Shown here piece after piece: positions 47,251 through 55,796 of a DNA stretch of 64,000 nt (the stretch's first letter is position 1; the number at the start of each line of letters is the position of its first letter). Under the pieces are notes generated by a model. It was given only the letters and a program-made list of their open reading frames with translations. It had not been told where the DNA came from and made no database searches. A program made the position numbers and the translations under genes. The stretch is from Arthrobacter sulfonylureivorans (GTDB taxonomy: Bacteria; Actinomycetota; Actinomycetes; Actinomycetales; Micrococcaceae), in the NCBI GenBank assembly GCA_004000035.1, contig RJAE01000004.1, positions 124,001-188,000 on the forward strand, read 5' to 3'.

Positions 47251-49740
47251 TCAGGCCGGAACGATGTTGACCAGCTTCGGTGCGCGCACAATCACCTTGC
47301 GCACCTCGCGGCCTTCGAGGGTGCGGATGACCTGCGGCGAGGCCAGCGCGAGCTTCTCCAGTTCGTCCTCGCTGACGTCCGCCGGCACCTCCAGCCGGTC
47401 GCGCACCTTGCCGGCAACCTGCACCACGGCCGTGACGGTCTCCTGCACCAGCAGGGACTCGTCCACCGCGGGCCAGGCGGCCTTGACCACCGACGGTTCG
47501 TGGCCCAGCTGGGCCCACAGGTCTTCCGCGGTGTAGGGCGCGAACAGGCTCAGGATGATAGCCACCGCCTCGGTGGCTTCGCGCACGGCCGGGTCTGCCG
47601 CGCCGGGTCCGGCGTCGATGGCCTTGCGAGTCGCATTGACCAGCTCCATCAGTTTGGCGATGACCACATTGAACTTGCCGGCGTCCAGCAGGTCCGCCGC
47701 GTCGGCGACCGTGCGGTGGATGACCGAGCGCAAGGCGCGGTCGCCGCCGTCGTACTCAGTGCCCGGCGCCGAGGCGACGTCCTGGCCCAGCCGCCAGGCA
47801 CGGGCCAGGAACTTGGCCGAGCCGGACGGAGATACGTCGGCCCAGTCCACGTCGTCTTCGGGCGGCGAGGCAAAGATCATGGTCAGCCGGACCGCGTCCA
47901 CACCGAACTTGTCCAGCTGTTCGCTCAGGTCCACGCCGTTGCCCAGCGACTTGCTCATCGCCTTGCCACCGTTGAGCACCTGGCCTTGGTTCAACAGCGC
48001 ACGGAACGGCTCGTCGAAATCGATCAGGCCCATGTCCTTGAGCACCTTGGTGAAGAACCGGCTGTAGAGCAGGTGCAGGATCGCGTGCTCCACGCCGCCC
48101 ACGTATTGGTCCACCGGCAGCCAGCGCGCCGCGGCTTCCTTTTCGAAAGGGCCCTCGGTGTAGTCGGGAGAAGCGAAACGCAAGTAGTACCAGGACGAGT
48201 CAACGAAGGTATCCATGGTGTCCGTGTCGCGCCGGGCCGCCTTGCCACAGTTCGGGCAGTCGGTATTGACCCAGTCCGCGGCTGCGGCCAGCGGTGACGT
48301 GCCCTTCGGTGACAGCGCCTCGCCGCGCAGGTCGTCGGGCAGGCGCACCGGCAGCTGGTCGTCGGGAACGGGCACTTCGCCGCACTCGTCGCAATGGACG
48401 ATCGGGATCGGCGCGCCCCAGAACCGCTGGCGGGACAGCAGCCAGTCGCGCAGCCGGAAGTTCACGGTCTTCTCGCCGGTGCCGGCGGCTTCCACCAGCT
48501 CGATGGCGCGGGCGATGGCTTCCGTCTTGGACAGGCCGTCCAGCTCGCCGGAGTTGATCAGCTTGCCTTCGCCGCTGGTGGCAACACCGGACACGGCCGG
48601 GTCCTCTTCACCGGTGTCGACGACGGCGCGCACCGGCAGGTCGAAGGCCTGGGCGAAGTCCAGGTCGCGCTGGTCGTGCGCGGGGACGGCCATGATGGCG
48701 CCGGTGCCGTAGTCGGCCAGCACGTAGTCGGCGGCCCAGACCGGCAGCTTTTCGCCATTAAGCGGGTTGACCGCGTAGCGGCCCAGGAAGACGCCGGTCT
48801 TCTCGCGTTCGGTGGACTGGCGTTCAATGTCGGAGAGCGCCTTGATCTTTTCGCGGTAGTCCATCAGCGCATCGTGCTGCTCCGGCGTGACCAAGTCGAG
48901 TGCCAGGTGGGCGTCGGCGGCCACCACAAAGAAAGTGGCGCCGTGCAGCGTGTCCGGCCGGGTGGTGAAGACGGTGACGTCCTTCGCCGGGCGCCCGGCC
49001 GCCTCCTCGACGGTGAAGCGGACGTGCGCGCCTTCGGACCGGCCGATCCAGTTGCGCTGCATGGCCAGCACACGCTCCGGCCAATGGCCCTTGAGCTCGT
49101 CCATGTCGTCCAGCAGGCGGTCTGCGTACTCGGTGATCTTGAAGTACCACTGGTTCAGGCTCTTCTTGGTCACCGGCGTGCCGCAGCGCTCACACGCCCC
49201 GTTGACCACCTGCTCGTTGGCCAGCACGGTCAGGTCCTTCGGGCACCAGTTGACCGGTGAATTCTTCCGGTAGGCCAGGCCGCGCTCGTAGAAGCGCAGG
49301 AACAGCCACTGGGTCCAGCGGTAGTACCCGGGATCCGAGGTGTGCAGCCGGCGGGACCAGTCCGCACTGATGGCGTAGCGCTTGAAGGAGGCCGCCTGGG
49401 TATCGATATTGGCGTAGGTCCACTCGCTGGGGTGCGCGTTGCGCTTGATCGCGGCGTTCTCGGCCGGCAGGCCGAAGGAGTCCCAGCCGATCGGGTGCAG
49501 GACGTCGTAGCCCTTCAGCCGCCAGTAACGGGCCACTACGTCGCCCATGGCGAAGGCCTCGGCGTGGCCCATGTGCAGGTCGCCCGAGGGGTACGGGAAC
49601 ATGTCCAGCACGTAGCGGCGCTCGCGCGACCCGTCGTCGGCGGGTGCGAAGACATCAAGTTCCTCCCACACGGCCGGCCATTTGGCCTCCATGGTGGAGA
49701 AACTGTACTCGTGCTGTTCCGTACCCGGCTGCGTACTCAC
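47251..49740 (-). CDS. leuS: Leucyl-tRNA synthetase
   Basis: LeuS charges tRNA-Leu. The protein has 829 residues and is a complete class I enzyme of the LeuS type. HMGH (HIGH motif) is at 56-59 after FPYPSGDL. An editing domain ([15 protein letters not shown] to [15 protein letters not shown]) is present, as is MSKS (KMSKS loop) at 595-598, here as AMSKS. A Leu-rich leader peptide, a hairpin and a terminator lie 60-165 bases upstream and probably sense leucyl-tRNA. degV follows. Confidence 0.97.
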   Translation of the reverse strand: MSTQPGTEQHEYSFSTMEAKWPAVWEELDVFAPADDGSRERRYVLDMFPYPSGDLHMGHAEAFAMGDVVARYWRLKGYDVLHPIGWDSFGLPAENAAIKRNAHPSEWTYANIDTQAASFKRYAISADWSRRLHTSDPGYYRWTQWLFLRFYERGLAYRKNSPVNWCPKDLTVLANEQVVNGACERCGTPVTKKSLNQWYFKITEYADRLLDDMDELKGHWPERVLAMQRNWIGRSEGAHVRFTVEEAAGRPAKDVTVFTTRPDTLHGATFFVVAADAHLALDLVTPEQHDALMDYREKIKALSDIERQSTEREKTGVFLGRYAVNPLNGEKLPVWAADYVLADYGTGAIMAVPAHDQRDLDFAQAFDLPVRAVVDTGEEDPAVSGVATSGEGKLINSGELDGLSKTEAIARAIELVEAAGTGEKTVNFRLRDWLLSRQRFWGAPIPIVHCDECGEVPVPDDQLPVRLPDDLRGEALSPKGTSPLAAAADWVNTDCPNCGKAARRDTDTMDTFVDSSWYYLRFASPDYTEGPFEKEAAARWLPVDQYVGGVEHAILHLLYSRFFTKVLKDMGLIDFDEPFRALLNQGQVLNGGKAMSKSLGNGVDLSEQLDKFGVDAVRLTMIFASPPEDDVDWADVSPSGSAKFLARAWRLGQDVASAPGTEYDGGDRALRSVIHRTVADAADLLDAGKFNVVIAKLMELVNATRKAIDAGPGAADPAVREATEAVAIILSLFAPYTAEDLWAQLGHEPSVVKAAWPAVDESLLVQETVTAVVQVAGKVRDRLEVPADVSEDELEKLALASPQVIRTLEGREVRKVIVRAPKLVNIVPA

Positions 49741-49798
49741 TGTGCTTGCCTCGTCCTCTTGTCTGTACTGCGCACTGGCCTGACTCCCCTAGACACAC

Positions 49799-49823
49799 AA
49801 AAGCCCCTCATCATCGGAGGGGC
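49799..49823 (-). terminator. Intrinsic terminator in the leuS leader (attenuator)
   Basis: On the minus strand GCCCCTC pairs with GAGGGGC (loop CGATGAT) and TTTT follows, 58 bases before the leuS ATG and on the same strand. A terminator facing into its own gene is a standard attenuator sign. It follows a short Leu-rich ORF. Confidence 0.85.
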
Positions 49824-49825
49824 GG

Positions 49826-49862
49826 GCCGCTGAAGCAGGGCTTGGGACCCCGCGGCAGCGGC
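49826..49862 (-). promoter_or_regulatory. Leader hairpin between the leuS leader ORF and the terminator
   Basis: GCCGCTG (49862-49856), which begins at the last base of the leader stop, pairs with CAGCGGC (49832-49826). A ribosome stalled on the leucine codons would cover the first arm. The freed GCGGGGU could then pair with CCCGC or GCCCC of the terminator arm and prevent termination. The alternative fold is inferred. Confidence 0.6.
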
Positions 49863-49885
49863 TAGCTAAGGAGCAGTGCGAACAT
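49862..49885 (-). CDS. Leucine leader peptide of leuS
   Basis: An 8-codon ORF (ATG TTC GCA CTG CTC CTT AGC TAG) encodes MFALLLS, with three consecutive leucine codons. There is no ribosome site, but TAAAGT ends six bases before the ATG, so the mRNA is probably leaderless. A hairpin, an intrinsic terminator and then leuS follow. Its sequence CTCCTTAGC and the nearby TGCCGCGG also occur in the leuA leader. Translation is inferred from this layout. Confidence 0.7.
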   Translation of the reverse strand: MFALLLS

Positions 49886-49891
49886 GGCACC

Positions 49892-49897
49892 ACTTTA
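49892..49897 (-). promoter_or_regulatory. -10 box of the leuS leader
   Basis: TAAAGT on the minus strand, six bases before the leader ATG. The -35 region would lie inside the 3' end of glpK; no clear -35 hexamer is visible. Confidence 0.5.
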
Positions 49898-49905
49898 CCG
49901 TACGT

Positions 49906-51420
49906 TCAGCGCACATCGTCGTCGATCCAGTCGAAGGTCCGGGTGACCGCCTTCTTCCACAAACGCAGCCTGCGCTCCCGCTCTTCCGCGGGCATCTGCG
50001 GCTCCCACACCCTGTCCTGCGCCCAGTTCCCGGCCAATTGTTCCGTTCCTTCCCAGAATCCGACGGCGAGGCCCGCGGCATACGCCGCGCCCAGGGCCGT
50101 GGTCTCGGTGACGCGCGGCCGCATCACCGGCACGCCGAGGATGTCCGCCTGGAACTGCATCAGCGCGTCATTGGCGACCATCCCGCCGTCGACCTTGAGG
50201 CTTGTCAGCGGCACAGCGGCATCGGCGTTGATGGCATCCAGCACCTCCCGGGTCTGGAACGCCGTGGCTTCCAGCGCCGCGCGGGCTATGTGCGCCTTGG
50301 TGACAAACCGGGTCAGGCCCACCAGTGCGCCGCGGGCATCCTGCCGCCAGTACGGCGCGAAAAGTCCGGAGAACGCGGGCACAAAGTAGCAGCCACCGGT
50401 GTCCTTCACGGTGCCCGCCAGCTGCTCGGCCTCCTGCGCGGACGAGACCAGGCCGAGGTTGTCGCGCAGCCACTGGATCAGGGAACCGGCGACGGCGATG
50501 GACCCCTCCAGCACATATTGCGGCGCGGATGTTCCCAGCTGATACCCGACGCTGGTCAGCAATCCGTGCGAGGACCGGACAATCTCCCCGCCCGTGTTGA
50601 CCAGCACGAAGCACCCGGTGCCGTACGTGTTCTTTGCCTCCCCTGGCTTGAACGCGGCCTGCCCGAACGTGGCGGCCTGCTGATCGCCGAGGATGCCCGC
50701 CACCGGCACGTGGCGCAGCAACTGTGACCCGTGGACCTCGGCATAGACCTCCGAGGAGGAGCGGATCTGCGGCAGCATTGCGGGCGGGATGCCGAAGACG
50801 TCCAGGATCCCCTCGTCCCACTGCAGCGTGCGGAGGTCCATGAACAGGGTGCGGGAGGCGTTGGTGACGTCGGTCGCGTGCGTGCCGCCGTCCGGCCCGC
50901 CGGTCAGGTTCCAGAGCACCCAGCTGTCCGTGGTACCGAACAGCAGCTCACCCGCCTCGGCCCGTTCGCGGGCGCCGTCGACATTGCGAAGGATCCACGC
51001 CAGCTTGGTGCCGGCGAAGTAGGGCGAGAGCGGCAGGCCGGTCTGCTCGCGGAAGCGGTCGGCCCCGCCGTCGGCCGCCAGTTCATCGCAGATCTGCTGC
51101 GTCCGCACGTCCTGCCAGACAATCGCGTTGTACACCGGCTTGCCCGTGCTCTTCTCCCACACCACCGTGGTTTCGCGCTGGTTGGTGATGCCGACGGCGG
51201 CGACGTCGTGCCGGGTCAGACTGGCCCGGGAAAGCGCCGTGCCCACTACTTCGCGGGTGTTGTCCCAGATCTCCAGAGGGTCGTGTTCTACCCAGCCCGG
51301 CTGCGGGAGAATCTGCCGGTGCTCCCGCTGGCCGGTGGAGACCGGCGTACCGCTGTGGTCGAAAATGATCGCGCGCGTAGAGGTGGTGCCCTGGTCGATC
51401 GCCAGCACGAACTCGGCCAT
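49906..51420 (-). CDS. glpK: Glycerol kinase
   Basis: GlpK phosphorylates glycerol to sn-glycerol 3-phosphate. The protein has 504 residues, the full FGGY-kinase length. It begins [21 protein letters not shown] (ATP-binding), with [14 protein letters not shown], the glycerol-site WQDVRTQ, and a C-terminal [19 protein letters not shown]. No glpF or glpD is next to it. A well-formed promoter (51469-51498) and a 5'-UTR hairpin lie upstream. It ends just before the leuS leader promoter. Confidence 0.96.
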   Translation of the reverse strand: MAEFVLAIDQGTTSTRAIIFDHSGTPVSTGQREHRQILPQPGWVEHDPLEIWDNTREVVGTALSRASLTRHDVAAVGITNQRETTVVWEKSTGKPVYNAIVWQDVRTQQICDELAADGGADRFREQTGLPLSPYFAGTKLAWILRNVDGARERAEAGELLFGTTDSWVLWNLTGGPDGGTHATDVTNASRTLFMDLRTLQWDEGILDVFGIPPAMLPQIRSSSEVYAEVHGSQLLRHVPVAGILGDQQAATFGQAAFKPGEAKNTYGTGCFVLVNTGGEIVRSSHGLLTSVGYQLGTSAPQYVLEGSIAVAGSLIQWLRDNLGLVSSAQEAEQLAGTVKDTGGCYFVPAFSGLFAPYWRQDARGALVGLTRFVTKAHIARAALEATAFQTREVLDAINADAAVPLTSLKVDGGMVANDALMQFQADILGVPVMRPRVTETTALGAAYAAGLAVGFWEGTEQLAGNWAQDRVWEPQMPAEERERRLRLWKKAVTRTFDWIDDDVR

Positions 51421-51441
51421 GTGAGCCCCTCCACGGTTTGT

Positions 51442-51459
51442 CCGGGCAACTGTGCCCGG
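51442..51459 (-). promoter_or_regulatory. Hairpin/palindrome in the glpK 5' region
   Basis: CCGGGCA-ACTG-TGCCCGG, a perfect 7-bp stem, lies 21 bases before the glpK ATG and just downstream of the predicted transcription start. It could be a repressor site or an RNA hairpin. Confidence 0.5.
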
Positions 51460-51468
51460 CTGCTGTTG

Positions 51469-51498
51469 AACCTAACCGGCGGCACGCGGCAGCGTCAA
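51469..51498 (-). promoter_or_regulatory. Sigma-70-type promoter of glpK
   Basis: On the minus strand, TTGACG (51498-51493), an 18-base spacer, then TAGGTT (51474-51469). This is the best-formed two-box promoter seen in the window. Confidence 0.6.
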
Positions 51499-51575
51499 TT
51501 GCGCATGGCCGCGCCCGCGGGGCGTTCCCACGCGCCGACATGGCCGGGCTGCGCATGGCCGCGCCGTCGTATCGG

Positions 51576-51615
51576 TAAAGTCGAAGGCATGGAATCTGCA
51601 GGAAGCCGGACGTGA
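51576..51615 (+). promoter_or_regulatory. -10 box and short upstream ORF before the hydrolase gene
   Basis: TAAAGT (51576-51581) lies seven bases before an ATG that opens an 8-residue ORF, MESAGSRT (51589-51615). The TGA of this ORF overlaps the GTG of the hydrolase (51612). Translation of the short ORF could couple to the gene. A normal AGGAAG site for the GTG is also present, so coupling is only a possibility. Confidence 0.35.
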
Positions 51616-52490
51616 CCACTGTGGCTGGACGCGCACTCCGGCGCGAGATGCTGCTCGACGGCGCCCGCGTGCGTTATTGGGAGTATCCCGGGTACGACGA
51701 CGGCGCTCCCACACTGGTGATGATCCACGGCTTCCGCGGTGATCACCATGGGCTGGAACTGGTGGTTGACCAACTGCCCGGATACCGCGTGATCGCCCCG
51801 GATCTGCCCGGCTTCGGCGAGTCCGAACCGCTGGCTTCCGGCAGCCACGATATCGCGGGCTACACCCGGTTCCTGCACAGCCTGGCCGGTGCACTGGAAC
51901 TGGGCCCGCAGACCTACATCCTGGGGCACTCCTTCGGGTCCATCGTGGTCAGCCACTATCTGGCGGCGCACCCGGGCAGCTTCCGTGCCGCCATCCTGGT
52001 CAACCCGATCAGCGAACCCGCGCTGCAGGGACCCAAGGCGATCGCCTCCCGGCTCGCCGGCTTCTACTACTTGGCCGGCGCCAAGCTGCCCGAGCGGCTG
52101 GGCCTAGGGCTGCTGCGCAACCGGGTGATTGTCCGGGCGATGAGCATCATGATGGCCAAGACCCGGGATCCGCAGCTGCGCACCTACATCCATGCCCAGC
52201 ACGATGCCTACTTCAGCGCTTTCGCGAACCGGGGCGTGGTGTTGGAAGCGTTCCGCGCGTCCATCTCCACAGACGTCGCCCAGGTGGCCTGCCGGCTGGA
52301 CCTGCCGGTGCTCCTGATCGCCGGGGAACGCGACGACATCGGTTCCGTGCCCAGCCAGCGCAAGCTCGCCGCGGCAATCCCGGGTGCGAGGCTGGAAGTG
52401 ATCCCCGCCGTCGGGCATTTGATCCACTACGAAACCCCGGCCCCGGCCGCCGCGCACATCCGGGACTTCATCGACGGAATGAGTGCATGA
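51612..52490 (+). CDS. Alpha/beta hydrolase
   Basis: The protein has 292 residues. HGFRGDHHG is the oxyanion-hole region near 39-47, and GHSFGS puts the nucleophile at Ser107. A lid-like helical part (about 135-215) follows, then GERDD and VGHLIH supply the likely acid and base. GTG start with AGGAAG upstream. The stop overlaps the start of the glycosyltransferase gene (ATGA), so the two are coupled and may act on the same glycolipid or polymer. The substrate is unknown. Confidence 0.85.
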   Translation: MTTVAGRALRREMLLDGARVRYWEYPGYDDGAPTLVMIHGFRGDHHGLELVVDQLPGYRVIAPDLPGFGESEPLASGSHDIAGYTRFLHSLAGALELGPQTYILGHSFGSIVVSHYLAAHPGSFRAAILVNPISEPALQGPKAIASRLAGFYYLAGAKLPERLGLGLLRNRVIVRAMSIMMAKTRDPQLRTYIHAQHDAYFSAFANRGVVLEAFRASISTDVAQVACRLDLPVLLIAGERDDIGSVPSQRKLAAAIPGARLEVIPAVGHLIHYETPAPAAAHIRDFIDGMSA

Positions 52491-53569
52491 AACTCCTGAT
52501 TGACGCCCGGTTCACCCGCACCGACCAACTGGACGGCATCAGCCGCTACGGCGCGAGCCTGATCGAAGCCACCGCCCGGCTGGCCGATGTGGGCTTGCTG
52601 ATAAACGACGAACGCCAGTTGCAGTTTTTGCCGGACGTGCCGTGGACCAAGATCAACAGTCCGCTTTCCCCCGCCGAGCTCTTCGTGGCACGGCGCGTGA
52701 ACAAGCTGGGCGCCGACGTCGTGGTCTGTCCCATGCAGACCATGGGCAGCTTTGGCCGCGACTACGGGCTCATCCTGACCCTGCACGACCTGATCTACTA
52801 CTCGCACCCCAAGCCTCCCGGCTTCCTGCCCAAACCGGTGCAGTTGCTCTGGCGGCTCTACCACAAGGCCTACTGGCCGCAGCGCCTGCTGCTGAACCGT
52901 GCGGACACCGTGGCCACGATCAGCCACACCACGCAGTCACTGATGGAGCGGCACCGGCTCACCCGCAAGCCCATCCGGATTGTCGCCAACGCCGCCCAGC
53001 CCCACGGCGCGCCGCGGGATCCCGCCGGCGGTCGCGACAAGACCCTGCTCTACATGGGCTCGTTCATGCCGTATAAGAACGTGGAAACCATCATCGACGG
53101 CATGGCTTTGCTGCCGGACTACCAGCTCCACCTGCTCAGCCCCATCCGCCCGGAGCGGCAGGCCGAACTGGAGTCCCGCGTAGCCGATGCGCGCCGCCTG
53201 GTCTTCCACAACGGAATTTCCGACGCCGGCTATCAGCAACTGCTGCAGCGCACCACCGCACTGGTCACCCTCTCCCGCGACGAAGGCTTCGGCCTGCCGC
53301 TGATCGAGGCAATGGCTGCCGGGACGCCGGTGATCGCCAGCGACATCCCCATCTTCCGCGAGGTTGGCGGCGGCGCGGTCACGCTGGTTGATCCCGACCA
53401 ACCGGCCGACTTTGCTGCCGCCGTGGCAGCATTGGACCAGCCCGGCGCCTTCCGCGCCGCCTCCGAAGCCAGCATCGCGCGGTCCGCCGCCTACGACTGG
53501 GACGAATCCGCCCGGCAACTGGTGGCCGCCGCCGAGGAAGTCATGGAGCGCCGACGCCGGGAACGTTAG
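52487..53569 (+). CDS. Glycosyltransferase family 4
   Basis: This GT-B fold enzyme of 360 residues has an N-terminal Rossmann half with DGISRYGASL and LTLHDLIYYSHP. The C-terminal Glycos_transf_1 domain contains LYMGSFMPYKNVETII and the donor-binding SRDEGFGLPLIEAMAAGTPV (EX7E-type). It probably makes a mannoside or another cell-surface glycan; donor and acceptor are not known. Its last eight residues (MERRRRER) plus stop are encoded by a 27-bp segment that is duplicated just downstream. Confidence 0.88.
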   Translation: MKLLIDARFTRTDQLDGISRYGASLIEATARLADVGLLINDERQLQFLPDVPWTKINSPLSPAELFVARRVNKLGADVVVCPMQTMGSFGRDYGLILTLHDLIYYSHPKPPGFLPKPVQLLWRLYHKAYWPQRLLLNRADTVATISHTTQSLMERHRLTRKPIRIVANAAQPHGAPRDPAGGRDKTLLYMGSFMPYKNVETIIDGMALLPDYQLHLLSPIRPERQAELESRVADARRLVFHNGISDAGYQQLLQRTTALVTLSRDEGFGLPLIEAMAAGTPVIASDIPIFREVGGGAVTLVDPDQPADFAAAVAALDQPGAFRAASEASIARSAAYDWDESARQLVAAAEEVMERRRRER

Positions 53570-53598
53570 AAATGGAGCGCCGACGGCGGGAGCGTTAG
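53543..53598. repeat. Duplicated 27-bp gene end (stop codon included)
   Basis: Bases 53543-53569 (the last nine codons of the glycosyltransferase gene, ending TAG) recur at 53572-53598 after a 2-base spacer, with two mismatches. The second copy is outside the gene. Confidence 0.92.
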
Positions 53599-53681
53599 CC
53601 GTAGCGTGACCCGGTGTCCTGCGCCGCGGTTCTGTCGCTCGCGGGATCTCCGACCAGGGAAAGAACCCAGCGCTTCCACCC

Positions 53682-55619
53682 TTAGAAGGGTGGCGGTGTG
53701 AGGTCGGTGGCGATGCCGTTGTGGGTGGCATGCGGTGGGGGCGGGTGCGCGGCTTGGCGCTTGCGCCACGCAACTTTGAGCTTGGTGTTGAGTTCGCTGA
53801 TTTCCTGCCGTTCGAGGATATCGGCGAGCTCCCCCGGCGGTGTGACCGCCAACGGTTCCGTGGTGGTGGAGTAGGTGATCCCCGCGGCGGTGGTCCAGTC
53901 TATGGTGCCCGGGACCGGCTGGCCCACCTTCGCGTAGCCGGCTGTCTTCAACGCATGGTGAACCTTGCAGAAGCAACACATGCAGTCGACATCAGTCTTC
54001 CCACCCTTCGAATAGGCGTGGACATGATCGATTTCGCAGTGTTCGGCCGCCCGGTTGCAGCCTCCTCGGCACGTCCGATCCCTGGTGCGCAGGAACCGGC
54101 GCTGCGCCTTGGTGGGTCGGTACTGTTTGCGGTCGAGCGCGAGCACATCACCGTTGATCGGATCGGTCAGGATTCGCGTGAAGGACGTCCCGTCACCGAC
54201 CAGCCGGCGGGCCACGTCGGGAGCGATGGGACCGTACCCGTCGAGTTCGGCTGGCTCCTGACCCAGTCCCAGAAGGGTCAGCGCCGGGACGGTGAGGCTG
54301 GCCTGCGCTGCGATCCTCGGCCCTGGCTTACCCATCCGCGGCCCCGGTGAAATGCCGGTCAGCAGCAGGTCCGACAGAACGTCCGCGCGCAACTGGGTCA
54401 GCGTGCGTGACTCCTCGGCGCCCTGTAACGCTATGGCGGCGGACTGGATCCGGTTGAACGCCGCGACCACTTCCTCGGCCGGCAGGTACGCGTTCAGCCA
54501 CGCCATCCCGTCCTGGTCCGGATGCAGTTCAACCCGCCGGTCCCGGCGCGCCTTGGCATGGCGGACGGCGATCGATTCGGGGTGTTCGCGTTCGCGCCGG
54601 GTCCGTGCCTGGGCGGCGAACTTGGGCCGGTTCATCGAGTCCTCGGTAGCGGCCGGCAGCATCACAGCCTCGAACCCGGCGCGGGCGTCTTCGGGCAGCG
54701 AACCGGCCTGGTCCACCAGAGCCTCGGCGATCGCGGCACTGGTATCACCGGCTTCGAGCGCTGCCAGCGTGTTCCGGAAGGTGCCGTTGAGCTTGAGCGC
54801 CAGAGCGATCTTTTCCTGCGCCGTCCTCCGTGCCAACCGGAGCGCGCGGGCGGCTTCGTCCACCACCGAGGATTCCGCGTCATGGCCGTTTGGGCGGCGC
54901 CCCTCCGGTTCGTACGGCGTGGCCCAAGCCTCTTCCTGTCCGTCCAACGCCTGCTGGTACAGGGCATTGAGCAGGCTGAACTTGTGCGCTTCCAGCCACG
55001 CCAGCACCCGCCCGGTCTGGACCAGCGCGCACGCGGCCTCTTCATAAATCATCAAGGCAGGCTCCTGCCGGCCCACTACTTCCAACAGTTCCCGTCCGGA
55101 CAACCGCAACCCGGCACCCGTCCCGGCCGTGCCGGCGTCGGCCGCGGCACCGGAGGGAAGGCCGGCGCCGCCGGCCGAAACAGGCAAGCCAGCCGAATCG
55201 CGGAAGCCAGCACGTTCAGGAAGGTCCGAATTGGCGGGCCTGTCACAGGATTCGTCGTCGAAAAACTCCCTCGGCAGCAACCCGTTCAGCGGATCCACGC
55301 ATGGCTCATCCAACGAGGCACCCAATGACGCCTCCAGTTCCGCCCAGTACGTCTCCGCTTCGGGGGATTCATCCCACCTACCCGACACCCAGCCTGGATC
55401 CGGATCAACAGGGATCCCGTCCCCATCGAACTCCTGCACGGTGGTAAAACGGCGCGCCTGCCCCACCAATTGCGCCCCGCCTGCGGCCCCGCCGAGAGGT
55501 TCAGCCTGCGACTGATCAGCCAGCGGCTGGCCGGAGGCGTCCAGCGATTGCGGCCCGAACGGCATGCCACCCTGGCCGGAGGGGTCCGGCTCGTCGGGTT
55601 CCACTGGTGCAGATGCCAT
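53682..55619 (-). CDS. DUF222 domain HNH endonuclease signature protein
   Basis: This 645-residue protein is of the actinobacterial DUF222-HNH (13E12-like) type. An acidic, Pro/Gly-rich N-terminus (about 170 residues) is followed by the helical DUF222 region (about 175-480). An HNH nuclease motif (about 520-560) has CRGGCNRAAEHCEIDH and KTDVDCMCCFCKVHH. These proteins are multicopy in the phylum and variable; some are linked to mobile elements. Target and function are unknown. Its ATG lies only a base from AGGAG; an ATG 18 codons in (MPFGPQSL) is an alternative. Confidence 0.85.
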   Translation of the reverse strand: MASAPVEPDEPDPSGQGGMPFGPQSLDASGQPLADQSQAEPLGGAAGGAQLVGQARRFTTVQEFDGDGIPVDPDPGWVSGRWDESPEAETYWAELEASLGASLDEPCVDPLNGLLPREFFDDESCDRPANSDLPERAGFRDSAGLPVSAGGAGLPSGAAADAGTAGTGAGLRLSGRELLEVVGRQEPALMIYEEAACALVQTGRVLAWLEAHKFSLLNALYQQALDGQEEAWATPYEPEGRRPNGHDAESSVVDEAARALRLARRTAQEKIALALKLNGTFRNTLAALEAGDTSAAIAEALVDQAGSLPEDARAGFEAVMLPAATEDSMNRPKFAAQARTRREREHPESIAVRHAKARRDRRVELHPDQDGMAWLNAYLPAEEVVAAFNRIQSAAIALQGAEESRTLTQLRADVLSDLLLTGISPGPRMGKPGPRIAAQASLTVPALTLLGLGQEPAELDGYGPIAPDVARRLVGDGTSFTRILTDPINGDVLALDRKQYRPTKAQRRFLRTRDRTCRGGCNRAAEHCEIDHVHAYSKGGKTDVDCMCCFCKVHHALKTAGYAKVGQPVPGTIDWTTAAGITYSTTTEPLAVTPPGELADILERQEISELNTKLKVAWRKRQAAHPPPPHATHNGIATDLTPPPF

Positions 55620-55642
55620 TCTCCTATTTTACTAGCATGTGA

Positions 55643-55650
55643 GTTCGAAC
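55643..55650. promoter_or_regulatory. Palindrome in the HNH gene promoter
   Basis: GTTCGAAC, inside TGTGAGTTCGAACACA, lies 24 bases upstream of the HNH gene start. It could be an operator. It is not a LexA box, since the half-sites are in the reverse order. Confidence 0.35.
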
Positions 55651-55738
55651 ACAATAGGTATAAGGTAGATCATAAATACGACTACGGACGGAGGTGAAGC
55701 TTCGCAGCCAGTACGTAGCCAGATGAAGCCGGGATCGA

Positions 55739-55796
55739 CTAGCCCTCGAGCTTCACAGCCCTTAGAGCTAGCCCTCGAACTTCACAGCCCTTAGAG
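55739..55796. repeat. Tandem 29-bp duplication over the priA stop
   Basis: CTAGCCCTCGAGCTTCACAG plus nine bases (55739-55767) is repeated directly at 55768-55796 with one mismatch and no spacer. Copy two includes the priA stop codon (55791-55793). Confidence 0.92.

Noticed and set aside
55638-55655. LexA/SOS box before the HNH gene
   Set aside because: Actinobacterial LexA boxes read GAAC-N4-GTTC; here the order is GTTC then GAAC with no spacer.
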